From Pedobacter sp. L105 (GTDB lineage Bacteria > Bacteroidota > Bacteroidia > Sphingobacteriales > Sphingobacteriaceae), in NCBI RefSeq assembly GCF_009765875.1, contig NZ_LMUP01000014.1:372001-436000 (forward strand): DNA of 64,000 nucleotides, in the 5' to 3' direction. The position numbers and the translations under genes are program-made. Below, piece after piece: positions 17,820 to 26,230 of the stretch (position 1 is its first letter; the number at the start of each line of letters is the position of its first letter). The notes under the pieces were generated by a model. The model did no database searches. It worked only from the letters and a program-made list of their open reading frames with translations, and had not been told where the DNA came from.

Positions 17820-18440
17820 TTAGTCAGCTAATAAGGTTGCGCCGGTTGGAGGACAGGCAGATGGTGGCGGGCATAATTCTCCGCGATTTGATGGCGTTGC
17901 ACCGACAATAAATCCTGGTTTTTTAACTGAGCCTCTTTTAGCAGCTACGACTTCATTCGTGTAGTAATCCTGGTGCAGCGTATCTGGGTGCACTGCAGTT
18001 TTGTTAATGATACTGTCTTTTGTAGATACCATCAGCAAGGTATTATATCCCCAGTATTGTTTATCAGGGCAGTTTTTTGTTGCAGTTTTATTGTACTGAT
18101 TATCATAAGTGATCAGGTAAAACCGAACGCCATCGCCGCCTTCACTTTCAAGAGTGGTCACCATTTGTTTTAACCTTTCTTTACTAAACCAGATACAGCG
18201 GGTATCCGGTCTTTTTGCAACTGAAGGATAACCAGCTTTGTCGTCTACAAAACCTGCATGCGAGGCATAATTGCCAACATACTTTTTTGCTGTCGGGTAG
18301 TCAACCAATACAGAGTCGGGGATAGGGTCGGGTGAAACAGTTGTTGTGCCTTTTACGGTAGCATCTTGTTTGTTTTGCTTGCAGGCTGTTAAATTCATTA
18401 ATGTTACAGCTACAAAGATTAGGGTAAAAATTTTCTTCAT
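17820..18440 (-). CDS. Small lipoprotein of unknown function, head of signalling operon
   Basis: 206 residues with a lipoprotein signal (MKKIFTLIFVAVTLMNLTAC; Cys20 is the lipidated residue). The mature part has a disordered Thr/Pro linker and then a compact domain containing 'GVRFYLITYDNQYNK' and 'YWGYNTLLMVSTKD', ending with a Cys/Pro-rich tail ('LCPPPSACPPTG'). No known family. It leads the lipoprotein - membrane protein - kinase - regulator operon, so a role as an outer-leaflet or periplasmic signal input is plausible. Confidence 0.75.
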   Translation of the reverse strand: MKKIFTLIFVAVTLMNLTACKQNKQDATVKGTTTVSPDPIPDSVLVDYPTAKKYVGNYASHAGFVDDKAGYPSVAKRPDTRCIWFSKERLKQMVTTLESEGGDGVRFYLITYDNQYNKTATKNCPDKQYWGYNTLLMVSTKDSIINKTAVHPDTLHQDYYTNEVVAAKRGSVKKPGFIVGATPSNRGELCPPPSACPPTGATLLAD

Positions 18441-18604
18441 TAGTGTTTATTTTTTTTATGCTAACCTAGGTAAATAAATCATTTTAGCAAACTGATATTT
18501 ATCCTTTATAATAGCTAATTATAATCAGAAGAAAAGCTGTTTTCACCCTGTCTTTTTTTTTAAGTCTAATTGATCTTTGAAATATCAATTAACCAATATT
18601 CACT

Positions 18605-19339
18605 ATGTCTGCTCAAAACACCATCCAAATCAGCGGAAAGCTAATTAACGAAAATCAGCTTTTAGTTTCATTTTCTGTTTTACCAGGATCTGATCCGCAT
18701 GAATTGGGGTGTTTTATTGCGATCTGGAAGGGACAAGATTTTCTGTCGGCTGCGGAATCGCAGCAAGTGATCAGGATAGGTTCAAACCAGCAGGCAGGTG
18801 AGGTTGTATTTGATGATCTTACTTTAGGGCATGATTATATCATTGGTTTTGGCCTTGGACTGCATACCAATACGGAAGCGGTTTGTGCAAGTTTAATTTT
18901 ACCTGCCCATGCTGCTGTTACAGATGAACTCCTTGTAACTTTAAGTAATATAACGGTGATTCCCGATGAAATAGGTACAGATTTTCTGATTGCGCAGCTA
19001 CCTGTATTATTTTGCAGGAAATTAAGCCGGACGGATAGCTGGATCGCTTTATTTAATGGACCGTTTACATCCGGTATGTATGATGGGAGTAATGTTATCG
19101 CGATCAATAAAGTTAATCCTCATAGAAATTCGGGAAAGATTATTATGAATAATATCCTCGGCAGACTGGAACGTTTTGAAACTTATACTCTGGTTCTGGG
19201 TATGGGACTTAATCATTATGGATATCCGGATTTCTCCAGGTTGGTGAGCAGCCATACCTTTATCGTCTGGAAATCTAAAATTTATGCCGGTCATAATACC
19301 TCCGGTACAAGAAATAACCTATTATCGATGTTCATTTAA
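18605..19339 (+). CDS. Unknown protein built from two related domains
   Basis: 244 residues, no signal peptide or membrane span. The sequence shows an internal duplication: residues about 35-87 ('GCFIAIWKGQ ... VIRI ... YIIGFGLGLH') and about 144-206 ('DSWIALFNGP ... VIAI ... YTLVLGMGLN') share the pattern W/F-I-A-[IL]-[WF]-x-G, then V-I-x-I, then Y-x-x-x-x-G-x-G-L. Each half is probably a beta-sandwich of about 100 residues. I do not recognise the family. An Asp/Gly-rich beta fold would fit a binding or structural role. It stands alone, divergent from the signalling operon and followed by a barrel-like remnant. Confidence 0.7.
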   Translation: MSAQNTIQISGKLINENQLLVSFSVLPGSDPHELGCFIAIWKGQDFLSAAESQQVIRIGSNQQAGEVVFDDLTLGHDYIIGFGLGLHTNTEAVCASLILPAHAAVTDELLVTLSNITVIPDEIGTDFLIAQLPVLFCRKLSRTDSWIALFNGPFTSGMYDGSNVIAINKVNPHRNSGKIIMNNILGRLERFETYTLVLGMGLNHYGYPDFSRLVSSHTFIVWKSKIYAGHNTSGTRNNLLSMFI

Positions 19340-19342
19340 TAA

Positions 19343-19552
19343 ATCAATATTGAATTGATCTTACATCCTTATTTCTTTACTGCAACACTATTAACTGATC
19401 CTGGTGCAAGTATTTTGCTGGCAAAGAACGTTACCTTTAATTATACCAACTTATTGACCTTCGATGGCAGGTATTCTACCACTACTTATGTTGGTCCACA
19501 GTTTAGTCAGCTGGGAACTACATTTGTAGCCAGTCTAAATGTGAAGTTTTAG
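19343..19552 (+). pseudogene. Remnant resembling the C-terminus of an outer-membrane beta-barrel
   Basis: The frame is open from 19343, just after an in-frame TAA, to a TAG at 19552 but has no good start codon (only a TTG at 19355). It encodes alternating beta-strand-like residues and ends '...GTTFVASLNVKF', a terminal-Phe last strand typical of Bacteroidota outer-membrane barrels. With only ~70 residues and no upstream continuation in any frame I followed, it looks like the surviving 3' end of a lost gene. A short real gene cannot be excluded. Confidence 0.4.
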
Positions 19553-19573
19553 GGTTTATCCCGCGTTTAAATC

Positions 19574-19609
19574 GATACGGCATGTTCTTTAACAGGGGTA
19601 TGCCGTATC
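19574..19609 (+). terminator. Hairpin downstream of the barrel remnant
   Basis: Perfect 10-bp stem GATACGGCAT / ATGCCGTATC with a 16-nt loop, extended by an imperfect AAATC/GATTT pairing. It precedes the HipA-like gene and probably ends upstream transcription; the T-run is poor. Confidence 0.5.
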
Positions 19610-19697
19610 TGATTTAGAAGGAAATGCTAATTATTATTCTGATAGTTGCACTTATTTGCCTAAATTTCGTGCCGTCCCAGTCTGGGATTGCTTTATC

Positions 19698-20495
19698 ATG
19701 AATACAAACCAACTCCAACTCAGGACTGTCAATGTAACCCGTTATGTAACCCCTTTGCGTGAAGGCGGGTCCATGCCGGCCATTGCAGAGGCAGATGATG
19801 ATTTTCTTTATGTACTGAAGTTTAGTGGTGCAGGACAAGGGGTGAAAGCCCTGATCTCCGAAATTATTGGTGGTGAAATTGCGCGTGCGCTGGGATTTAA
19901 AGTCCCGGAAATTGTACTGGCTAACCTGGATGAGGCGTTTGGCCGGACAGAACCTGACGAGGAAATACAGGACCTCCTGAAGGCCAGCATAGGGCTCAAT
20001 CTAGCGCTGCATTATCTATCAGGTGCTATTACTTTCGACCCAACCGTTACCACTATAGATTCGAAGCTTGCCTCCCAGATTGTTTGGCTGGATTGTCTGC
20101 TCACTAATATGGACCGTACTCCGCGTAATACCAATATGTTGATATGGCACAGGGAATTATGGCTAATAGATCATGGTGCCTCCCTTTATTTTCATCATTC
20201 CTGGCAAAATTGGGAGGAACAGGCTAAGCGCCCTTTTGCCTTGATTAAAGATCATGTACTTTTACCCTGGGCAGCAGAGCTGGATGAAGTAAATGAAACT
20301 TTCAAGCCCTTGTTAACGGATGAGCTGATCCATAATATTGTTGATCTGATCCCGGAAGAGTGGCTGGGCAGGGATTCAACTTTTGATTCCCCGGCAGCAA
20401 ACCGCGAAGCTTATGCACAGTTTTTAAAGATCAGGTTAGCCAATTCAGAAATTTTTGTAAACGAAGCCAAAAATGCAAGAGCGTCACTTATTTGA
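19698..20495 (+). CDS. HipA-like Ser/Thr kinase (HipA_2 type)
   Basis: 265 residues from the ATG at 19698. The kinase core is visible: an N-terminal region with 'FLYVLKFSGAGQG' (nucleotide-binding Lys candidate), the catalytic loop 'NMDRTPRNTNML' (D139, N144) and the metal-binding 'LIDHGASLYF' (D158). This matches the HipA family, related to the HipA persistence toxin, but in the short stand-alone form. No HipB-like DNA-binding antitoxin is next to it; instead it overlaps a DUF3037 gene by 23 bases. That pairing is widespread, but its role is not settled as far as I know. Target protein unknown. Confidence 0.8.
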   Translation: MNTNQLQLRTVNVTRYVTPLREGGSMPAIAEADDDFLYVLKFSGAGQGVKALISEIIGGEIARALGFKVPEIVLANLDEAFGRTEPDEEIQDLLKASIGLNLALHYLSGAITFDPTVTTIDSKLASQIVWLDCLLTNMDRTPRNTNMLIWHRELWLIDHGASLYFHHSWQNWEEQAKRPFALIKDHVLLPWAAELDEVNETFKPLLTDELIHNIVDLIPEEWLGRDSTFDSPAANREAYAQFLKIRLANSEIFVNEAKNARASLI

Positions 20496-20856
20496 GTATG
20501 CGGTTATTCGCGTTGTGCCCAGGGTAGAACGTGAAGAGTTTCTGAATGTAGGTGTGATCCTGTATTGTGCCAGGCAAAAGTTCCTTAAGGTAGTTTTTGT
20601 GTTGAATGAGGATAGACTTAAAGCTTTTTCGGTGAAGCTTGATGTGGAGGAGCTGAAAGATCATTTAAATGCGTTAACCCACATTTGTAGCGGAGGGAAA
20701 CGGGGAGGCCCCATAGCTGAACTGGATTTAGCTTCGCGTTTTCGCTGGCTGACAGCGATGCGCAGTACAGTGATTCAAACTTCAAGGGTGCATCCTGGTT
20801 TCTGTAGTGATCCTGCAGCCAAACTGGTGTTTTTACTGGAAGAGCAGGTTTTGTAA
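20473..20856 (+). CDS. DUF3037 family protein
   Basis: 127 residues of the DUF3037 family, recognisable by 'FEYAVIRVVPRVEREEFLNVGVILYC' at the start (quoted hallmark: R-V-V-P-R-V-E-R-E-E-F-x-N-V-G-V) and 'RFRWLTAMRSTVIQTSRVHPG'. Cytosolic, no membrane span. It overlaps the HipA-like kinase gene by 23 bases, indicating coupled translation and probably a functional pair; it could be a partner, substrate or neutraliser of the kinase. Two unusual long hairpins follow it. Confidence 0.85.
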   Translation: MQERHLFEYAVIRVVPRVEREEFLNVGVILYCARQKFLKVVFVLNEDRLKAFSVKLDVEELKDHLNALTHICSGGKRGGPIAELDLASRFRWLTAMRSTVIQTSRVHPGFCSDPAAKLVFLLEEQVL

Positions 20857-20884
20857 GTTTATCGAAGATCATCTGGCTTCGCTG

Positions 20885-20970
20885 AAAAAATGAGTATGGT
20901 ATATGACAGCTGCATAATGCTGCGCTTCGCTTGCAAGACGCTAGGCTGTCATATACCATACTCATTTTTT
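20885..20970. repeat. Long hairpin element 1
   Basis: A 26-bp perfect inverted repeat (20885-20910 with 20945-20970) has arms that begin with an A-run and end with a T-run; core TGAGTATGGTATATGACAGC. The 34-nt loop contains GCTTGCAAG. It resembles an oversized bidirectional terminator and is a structural sibling of the element at 21108. Confidence 0.65.
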
Positions 20971-21107
20971 TTAGGGTCTTCCATTGCCGGGCGCATTACA
21001 GTAACTGTTGAAAGATTATCCGCTAAAACCCGTTTGGCTTAGGGTAATTTTTTGAAGATCATCCATTGTAAGGATTTGATAACACGGTGGTTTAGGAAAT
21101 CTATTTA

Positions 21108-21199
21108 AAAAAAAATAGGTATGCTGTATGACGGCCTCGAAATTTTGCAAGTGTAGGGCGCAAAGGTTTCAGCCGGAATACAGTATACCTATTTTTTTT
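21108..21199. repeat. Long hairpin element 2
   Basis: A 22-bp inverted repeat (21108-21129 with 21178-21199; one G.T pair) with A-run and T-run ends around TAGGTATGCTGTAT. The 48-nt loop again contains TTGCAAG. Same architecture as element 1 but a different stem sequence. The stretch 20971-21107 between the two elements shows no gene. Confidence 0.65.
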
Positions 21200-21201
21200 A
21201 T

Positions 21202-21235
21202 ATCAGATCATCTCTTTTGAAGGAGACGATCTGAT
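21202..21235 (-). terminator. Hairpin at the end of the aminopeptidase gene
   Basis: ATCAGATCATCTC pairs with GAGACGATCTGAT (one mismatch) just beyond the stop codon of the minus-strand M1 peptidase gene; on the minus strand a T-rich tract (complement of hairpin element 2) does not follow at once, so efficiency is uncertain. Confidence 0.45.
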
Positions 21236-21252
21236 TGATAATCTCTTACCCG

Positions 21253-23757
21253 TTATTTTGCATCATTAATTTGTTTAACAGCTTCATCAGTTAAATTAGC
21301 CGATGCAGTATCATTCATTTGCTGGCGGACTTGTTTAATCTGGTTAAGCACCTGAATTAATTGTGGTGCAAAACCATTGGCTTTGTACTTAATACCCAGG
21401 TCTTTCAATGCATTGATTCCTTGTTGTGCGTAAACAGGATTAGGGATATGTGCAGTCATGAAGATGACGTCTTTTACCATGTCAAATTTTTCCTGCGGGC
21501 CAGCCTCATTGAATTTGCCGTATACATAAGGCCATTCGGCATCTCCTCCGCTTTTAGCGTAAACAGAAATAATGGCGTTGGTTAAATTTCCTTCGCTGTC
21601 TTTTTCAAATGATTTGGCAAAAGGAAGTGCGTCTGCAGGTTTTAAATTAGCCATTGCACTTAGTGAAGCGCCGGCTACTGCGTACGACTGGCTCTTCAGG
21701 CCTTCTCTAAATAATGATTCCTGTTGTTCGGCACCTTTTGAAATTCCTATGACATGAATAGCGGCGGCTTTTACCAGGTTATTATCGTCTGTTTTTGCAA
21801 GGTTTAAAATAGTAGGCAAGGCAGCTTCATTTAATGTTGCACTGGCGGAATCTAGTGTATTCAGCGTTTTTAAACGCAGGCCGTAATATTTATCATTCAA
21901 TGCGGCAAGCAGGATCTTCTGTGCAGTTGGGTCTGACTGTTTACCGGCAGCAGCATCTATGGCTTCATACCTGTCCATGTACAATGGTGCGTGCTGATAC
22001 TGGAATAACAGTTCTTCCAGTGTTTTATGATCAGTCTTTTTGCTCAGAATAATTTTTTCTGCGTCTACGTTTACCAGGTTAGGTTTTGTAGATAATTTAA
22101 AAGTAAGGGTATCAGCTTTGCTGCGCATCCATACATGGCGGCGTTCTGCTTTATCGCCGGTATAAACGTCTACCGCCATTGGCAATATAAAGGCTTTACC
22201 TTCCTGGTTTTGGTTCAGGTAAACAGATTCTGTGTGGGTAGTTTCATCCCATTTATAATTGATATCTAACAAGGGATGGCCCGCTCCGTAATACCATTGG
22301 TTAAAGAACCAGTTTAAGTCCCTTCCGCTGGCTTCTTCCATTGCCAGTCTTAATTGCTGTGCTTCACCAGCTTTGAAAGCATTGGCTTTCAAGTATATGT
22401 TTAATCCTTTAAAGAACGCCGGACCACCCAAGTAATGGCGCAGCATATTTAAGATGCGTCCGCCTTTTTGATAGGTTACTACATCAAAAACATCTATACC
22501 GGCATGATAGTGAAAGCGTACCAGATCTTTTTTCGCAGCTTCAGGACTTCTCAGGTAACTTTCTAACGCCTCGTTATTATGGTCATCGCCGGTATCCTGT
22601 CCGTATTTATGTTCAGCCCAAAGGGTTTCGCTAAAGTCGGCAAAAGACTCATTGACGGTTAGGTTGCTCCAGCTTTCTGCAGTCACATAATCGCCAAACC
22701 ACTGGTGGAACAATTCGTGAACAATTGTGCTTCTTCCTGCATCATAATATCTGTCTGCCAGTTCACGTGAAGTACCCTGAACATAAGTACCGTGCAACGT
22801 GGCTGTTGTGTTTTCCATAGCGCCGGAAACATAATCGCGCACTACAATTTGTGAGTATTTATTCCATGGATAGTCTACGCCAAGAATTTTTGAATAGAAT
22901 TCTATAACTTCCGGTGTAAAGCCGAAAATTTCTTTGGCATAAGGTGCATATTTTGGTTCCAGGTAATAATTTACTTCTTTATTGCGCCATTTATCATGGT
23001 ATATCTTGAAATCACCAACAGCCATCATGAACAGGTAAGGGGAGTGGGGCAATTCCATCTTCCAGGTATCTGTTCTTGTGCCATCGGCATTTTTTTTCTG
23101 TAAATCCAGTCTGCCGTTAGACAGCGTAACATATTTACCGGGAACGGTCATGCTGATCTCGTCTGTGGTTTTCTGACTGGTCTGATCAATAGTAGGGAAC
23201 CATGTGGATGAACTTTCCAGCTCTCCCTGAGTCCATATTTGTACAGGTTTACCTTTTTCTGTGCTGTCGGGATTGATAAAATAAAGTCCTTTGGCATCAG
23301 TGATCGCTGCTCCGGCTTCTATTTTTAATTCATCCGGCTTGGATGTGTAGTCTATATAGATGGTGTAATTTTCCGTGTTTTCATAAACTTTATCCAGTTT
23401 AATAGCCAGGGAAAGATTGTCGTATTTGTACTTTAAGGGGGTATTTTTACCATTTTTTACGAGTGCAACGGTTTTGATATCCATTCCTTTGGCATCCAGC
23501 CTTAAGGTATCTGTTGGGTAAAAATGCGGTTTTATCGTTACCCATTCTTTTCCGTAGAGGTAACGCTTTTTATAGTCAAAACGAACATCCAGTTTAGTGT
23601 GGATCAGGTCATTGATCCTTGCTGGTGTTTCTCTGTAAATCTTCATCAGGGGGTCGGCTGTTTTTTCCTGTGCACTGACAGGGAAAGCAGCTGCGGTAGC
23701 AGTAATAAGCAGGGCACTGGCTAATACCCGCTGGTAAATTTTGGGTTTAATATTCAT
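21253..23757 (-). CDS. Secreted M1-family zinc aminopeptidase
   Basis: 834 residues with a signal peptide ending 'FPVSAQ'. The M1 layout is clear: N-terminal beta domain, exopeptidase motif 'GAMEN', zinc site H347-E-L-F-H351 with the third ligand Glu in 'TVNESFADF' 18 residues on, and a C-terminal helical region (about 590-820) with HEAT-like repeats. It removes N-terminal amino acids from peptides, probably in the periplasm. Length is normal for the family. It is transcribed away from the suf operon, sharing a 228-bp intergenic region. Confidence 0.94.
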   Translation of the reverse strand: MNIKPKIYQRVLASALLITATAAAFPVSAQEKTADPLMKIYRETPARINDLIHTKLDVRFDYKKRYLYGKEWVTIKPHFYPTDTLRLDAKGMDIKTVALVKNGKNTPLKYKYDNLSLAIKLDKVYENTENYTIYIDYTSKPDELKIEAGAAITDAKGLYFINPDSTEKGKPVQIWTQGELESSSTWFPTIDQTSQKTTDEISMTVPGKYVTLSNGRLDLQKKNADGTRTDTWKMELPHSPYLFMMAVGDFKIYHDKWRNKEVNYYLEPKYAPYAKEIFGFTPEVIEFYSKILGVDYPWNKYSQIVVRDYVSGAMENTTATLHGTYVQGTSRELADRYYDAGRSTIVHELFHQWFGDYVTAESWSNLTVNESFADFSETLWAEHKYGQDTGDDHNNEALESYLRSPEAAKKDLVRFHYHAGIDVFDVVTYQKGGRILNMLRHYLGGPAFFKGLNIYLKANAFKAGEAQQLRLAMEEASGRDLNWFFNQWYYGAGHPLLDINYKWDETTHTESVYLNQNQEGKAFILPMAVDVYTGDKAERRHVWMRSKADTLTFKLSTKPNLVNVDAEKIILSKKTDHKTLEELLFQYQHAPLYMDRYEAIDAAAGKQSDPTAQKILLAALNDKYYGLRLKTLNTLDSASATLNEAALPTILNLAKTDDNNLVKAAAIHVIGISKGAEQQESLFREGLKSQSYAVAGASLSAMANLKPADALPFAKSFEKDSEGNLTNAIISVYAKSGGDAEWPYVYGKFNEAGPQEKFDMVKDVIFMTAHIPNPVYAQQGINALKDLGIKYKANGFAPQLIQVLNQIKQVRQQMNDTASANLTDEAVKQINDAK

Positions 23758-23878
23758 TTTAAATCTTTAAATACGGGGTAAATCTATGCGGAGAAATTAT
23801 AAACTACAAGTATTGTTTTTGAATAATCGATTTAGATTCATTTATATTTACAATAATTCTACTTTTATTGTAATTAGA

Positions 23879-23914
23879 CCGTAATAAACAAAGTAATCGC
23901 TTTGTTTATTACGG
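23879..23914. promoter_or_regulatory. Perfect inverted repeat, candidate SufR operator
   Basis: Arms CCGTAATAAACAAAG (23879-23893) and CTTTGTTTATTACGG (23900-23914) are perfectly complementary across a 6-nt spacer. The right arm contains the -33 TTTG of the suf promoter, so bound protein would block RNA polymerase. A third copy of CCGTAATAA lies at 23962-23970, between promoter and start codon. The last gene of the operon encodes a SufR-like Fe-S regulator, the obvious candidate ligand. Confidence 0.65.
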
Positions 23915-23930
23915 TTGTTACTTATCTTTG
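23901..23930 (+). promoter_or_regulatory. suf operon promoter
   Basis: TTTG at 23901-23904 and TATCTTTG at 23923-23930, separated by 18 bases, match the Bacteroidota -33/-7 promoter. Transcription would start near 23937, leaving a leader of about 50 bases before sufB. Confidence 0.65.
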
Positions 23931-23985
23931 TATCGTGCTTATTAAATAGCCTTCCGGCTGGCCGTAATAAGCCTTAAACTGAATA

Positions 23986-25434
23986 ATGATGGAAAAAGAT
24001 GATATGATGCTCGACCAGCTGGCAAACCGCGAATATGAGTATGGCTTTGTCACAGCAATTGATATGGATATTTCTGAAACCGGACTCAATGAAGATACTG
24101 TCCGTTTTATATCTGCAAAGAAGAATGAACCACAATGGCTGCTTGACTGGCGGATGAAAGGGTTCCATGCTTTTGAAAAGCAGGATATGCCTCACTGGCA
24201 GAATTTTAAAATGCCGGAAATTGATTTTCAGGCGATCTCTTACTATGCAGCACCAAAACAACAGGCTAAATATGCTTCTTTGGATGAAGTAGATCCAGAG
24301 CTGCTGCGCACATTTGAGAAATTGGGTATCCCAATGTCTGAACAGAAACAACTGGCAGGGGTTGCCGTTGATGTAGTATTTGATAGTGTTTCGGTATCTA
24401 CTACTTACAAAGCACACTTGAACGAAATGGGGATTATCTTTTGCTCGATCAGTGAAGCTGTACAAAAACACCCCGAACTGATACAGAAATACCTGGGTTC
24501 AGTAGTTCCCCATACCGATAACGTTTTTGCGTCGCTAAACACTGCGGTTTTCTCTGACGGATCTTTTGTTTATATCCCCAAAGGAGTGAGATGCCCAATG
24601 GAGCTATCTACGTATTTCAGGATCAATGCTGAAAACACAGGGCAGTTTGAACGTACACTAATCATTGCTGACGAAGATAGTTATGTAAGTTACCTTGAAG
24701 GATGTACAGCGCCTATGCGTGATGAAAACCAGCTGCACGCTGCAGTAGTGGAACTGATTGCGATGAAAGGTGCTGAGATTAAATATTCTACGGTACAAAA
24801 TTGGTATCCTGGTGATAAAGATGGAAAAGGCGGTATTTTTAATTTTGTAACCAAACGTGGTGCATGCCGTGGTGAACGTGCAAAAATCTCCTGGACACAG
24901 GTAGAAACAGGGTCTGCAATTACCTGGAAGTATCCCAGTATTTTATTACAGGGTGATTATTCTTCAGGCGAGTTTTACTCTGTTGCAGTAACGAATAACA
25001 AACAGATCGCTGATACTGGAACAAAAATTTACCATATTGGTGCCAATACCAAAAGCAGGATCATTTCCAAAGGTATTTCAGCAGGAGAAGGACAGAACAG
25101 TTATAGAGGTTTGGTACAAATGGGAAGTCGTGCTGCTAACTCACGTAACTTTACCCAGTGTGATTCATTGCTGATTGGTGATCAGTGTGGTGCACATACT
25201 TTCCCTTATATCGAATCAAAAAATAATACAGCAACTGTAGAACATGAGGCCACTACATCAAAAATAGGAGAAGACCAGGTATTTTATTTAAATCAGCGCG
25301 GTATCGATGCAGAGCAGGCCATTGCCTTAATTGTAAATGGTTATGCCAAAGATGTATTGAACCAATTGCCAATGGAATTTGCTGTAGAAGCACAGAAATT
25401 ACTATCTCTTACGCTTGAAGGTAGCGTAGGATAA
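23986..25434 (+). CDS. sufB: Fe-S cluster scaffold protein SufB
   Basis: 482 residues, full length for SufB. Family landmarks: 'YEYGFVTAIDMDI' near the start, 'GVAVDVVFDSVSVSTTYK', 'YIPKGVRCPMELSTYFRIN', 'YLEGCTAP' and the C-terminal 'IGEDQVFYLNQRGID'. It assembles iron-sulfur clusters in the SufBCD complex with sulfur delivered by SufS/SufE. First gene of sufB-C-D-S-E-T-R. The start may be 23986 or the adjacent ATG at 23989. Expression is probably set by the inverted repeat over the promoter. Confidence 0.97.
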   Translation: MMEKDDMMLDQLANREYEYGFVTAIDMDISETGLNEDTVRFISAKKNEPQWLLDWRMKGFHAFEKQDMPHWQNFKMPEIDFQAISYYAAPKQQAKYASLDEVDPELLRTFEKLGIPMSEQKQLAGVAVDVVFDSVSVSTTYKAHLNEMGIIFCSISEAVQKHPELIQKYLGSVVPHTDNVFASLNTAVFSDGSFVYIPKGVRCPMELSTYFRINAENTGQFERTLIIADEDSYVSYLEGCTAPMRDENQLHAAVVELIAMKGAEIKYSTVQNWYPGDKDGKGGIFNFVTKRGACRGERAKISWTQVETGSAITWKYPSILLQGDYSSGEFYSVAVTNNKQIADTGTKIYHIGANTKSRIISKGISAGEGQNSYRGLVQMGSRAANSRNFTQCDSLLIGDQCGAHTFPYIESKNNTATVEHEATTSKIGEDQVFYLNQRGIDAEQAIALIVNGYAKDVLNQLPMEFAVEAQKLLSLTLEGSVG

Positions 25435-25454
25435 TCTTAAATCATAAATATAAT

Positions 25455-26228
25455 ATGTTATCAATAAAAAATCTTCATGCTAATATTGAAGGAAAAGAAA
25501 TATTAAAAGGTATTAATCTTGAGGTTAAAGCAGGTGAAGTACATGCTATTATGGGACCTAACGGATCTGGTAAAAGCTCGTTGGCCTCTGTTTTGGCAGG
25601 TCGTGAGAACTACGAGGTTACCGAAGGTGAAGTGTGGCTTGATGGAAAAAACCTGCTGGATATGAAACCCGAAGAACGCGCCCGTGAGGGTGTTTTTCTT
25701 GCTTTTCAGTATCCTGTGGAAATCCCCGGTGTATCGAATATCAATTTCCTGAGAACAGCATTAAGTGAGATCAGGATTCACCGTAATCTTCCGCCGCTTT
25801 CGGCTAAGGAATTTCTGAAGATGACCAAAGAAAAACAGGAGTTAGTAGAGTTTGAGGCTAAACTGGCCAACCGCTCTCTAAACCAGGGTTTTTCTGGAGG
25901 AGAGAAAAAACGTAATGAAGTATTTCAGCTGGCTATGCTGGAACCAAAATTATCTATCCTGGATGAAACGGATTCAGGACTCGATATCGATGCTTTAAGA
26001 ATCGTTTCCAGCGGAATCAACAAATTACGTTCAGCAGATAATGCTTTTGTGCTAATCACTCACTATCAACGTTTGCTGGAATATATTGTCCCTGATTTTG
26101 TACACGTTTTGTATAACGGACAGATTGTTCGTTCAGGAACTAAAGAACTGGCACTGGAGTTGGAAGAAAAAGGGTATGACTGGCTGAAGGAAGAGTTCCA
26201 CAGCAATGAATCAATCAACAATAAATAA
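25455..26228 (+). CDS. sufC: Fe-S assembly ATPase SufC
   Basis: 257 residues, an ABC-type ATPase: Walker A 'GPNGSGKSSLASVL', signature 'GFSGGEKKRNEV', Walker B 'LSILDETDSGLDIDAL' (the Asp-Thr-Asp-Ser-Gly form is typical of SufC), and H-loop 'LITHYQRLL'. It is soluble, not a transporter, and powers the SufBCD complex. It starts 20 bases after sufB and ends 2 bases before sufD. Confidence 0.97.
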   Translation: MLSIKNLHANIEGKEILKGINLEVKAGEVHAIMGPNGSGKSSLASVLAGRENYEVTEGEVWLDGKNLLDMKPEERAREGVFLAFQYPVEIPGVSNINFLRTALSEIRIHRNLPPLSAKEFLKMTKEKQELVEFEAKLANRSLNQGFSGGEKKRNEVFQLAMLEPKLSILDETDSGLDIDALRIVSSGINKLRSADNAFVLITHYQRLLEYIVPDFVHVLYNGQIVRSGTKELALELEEKGYDWLKEEFHSNESINNK

Positions 26229-26230
26229 TT

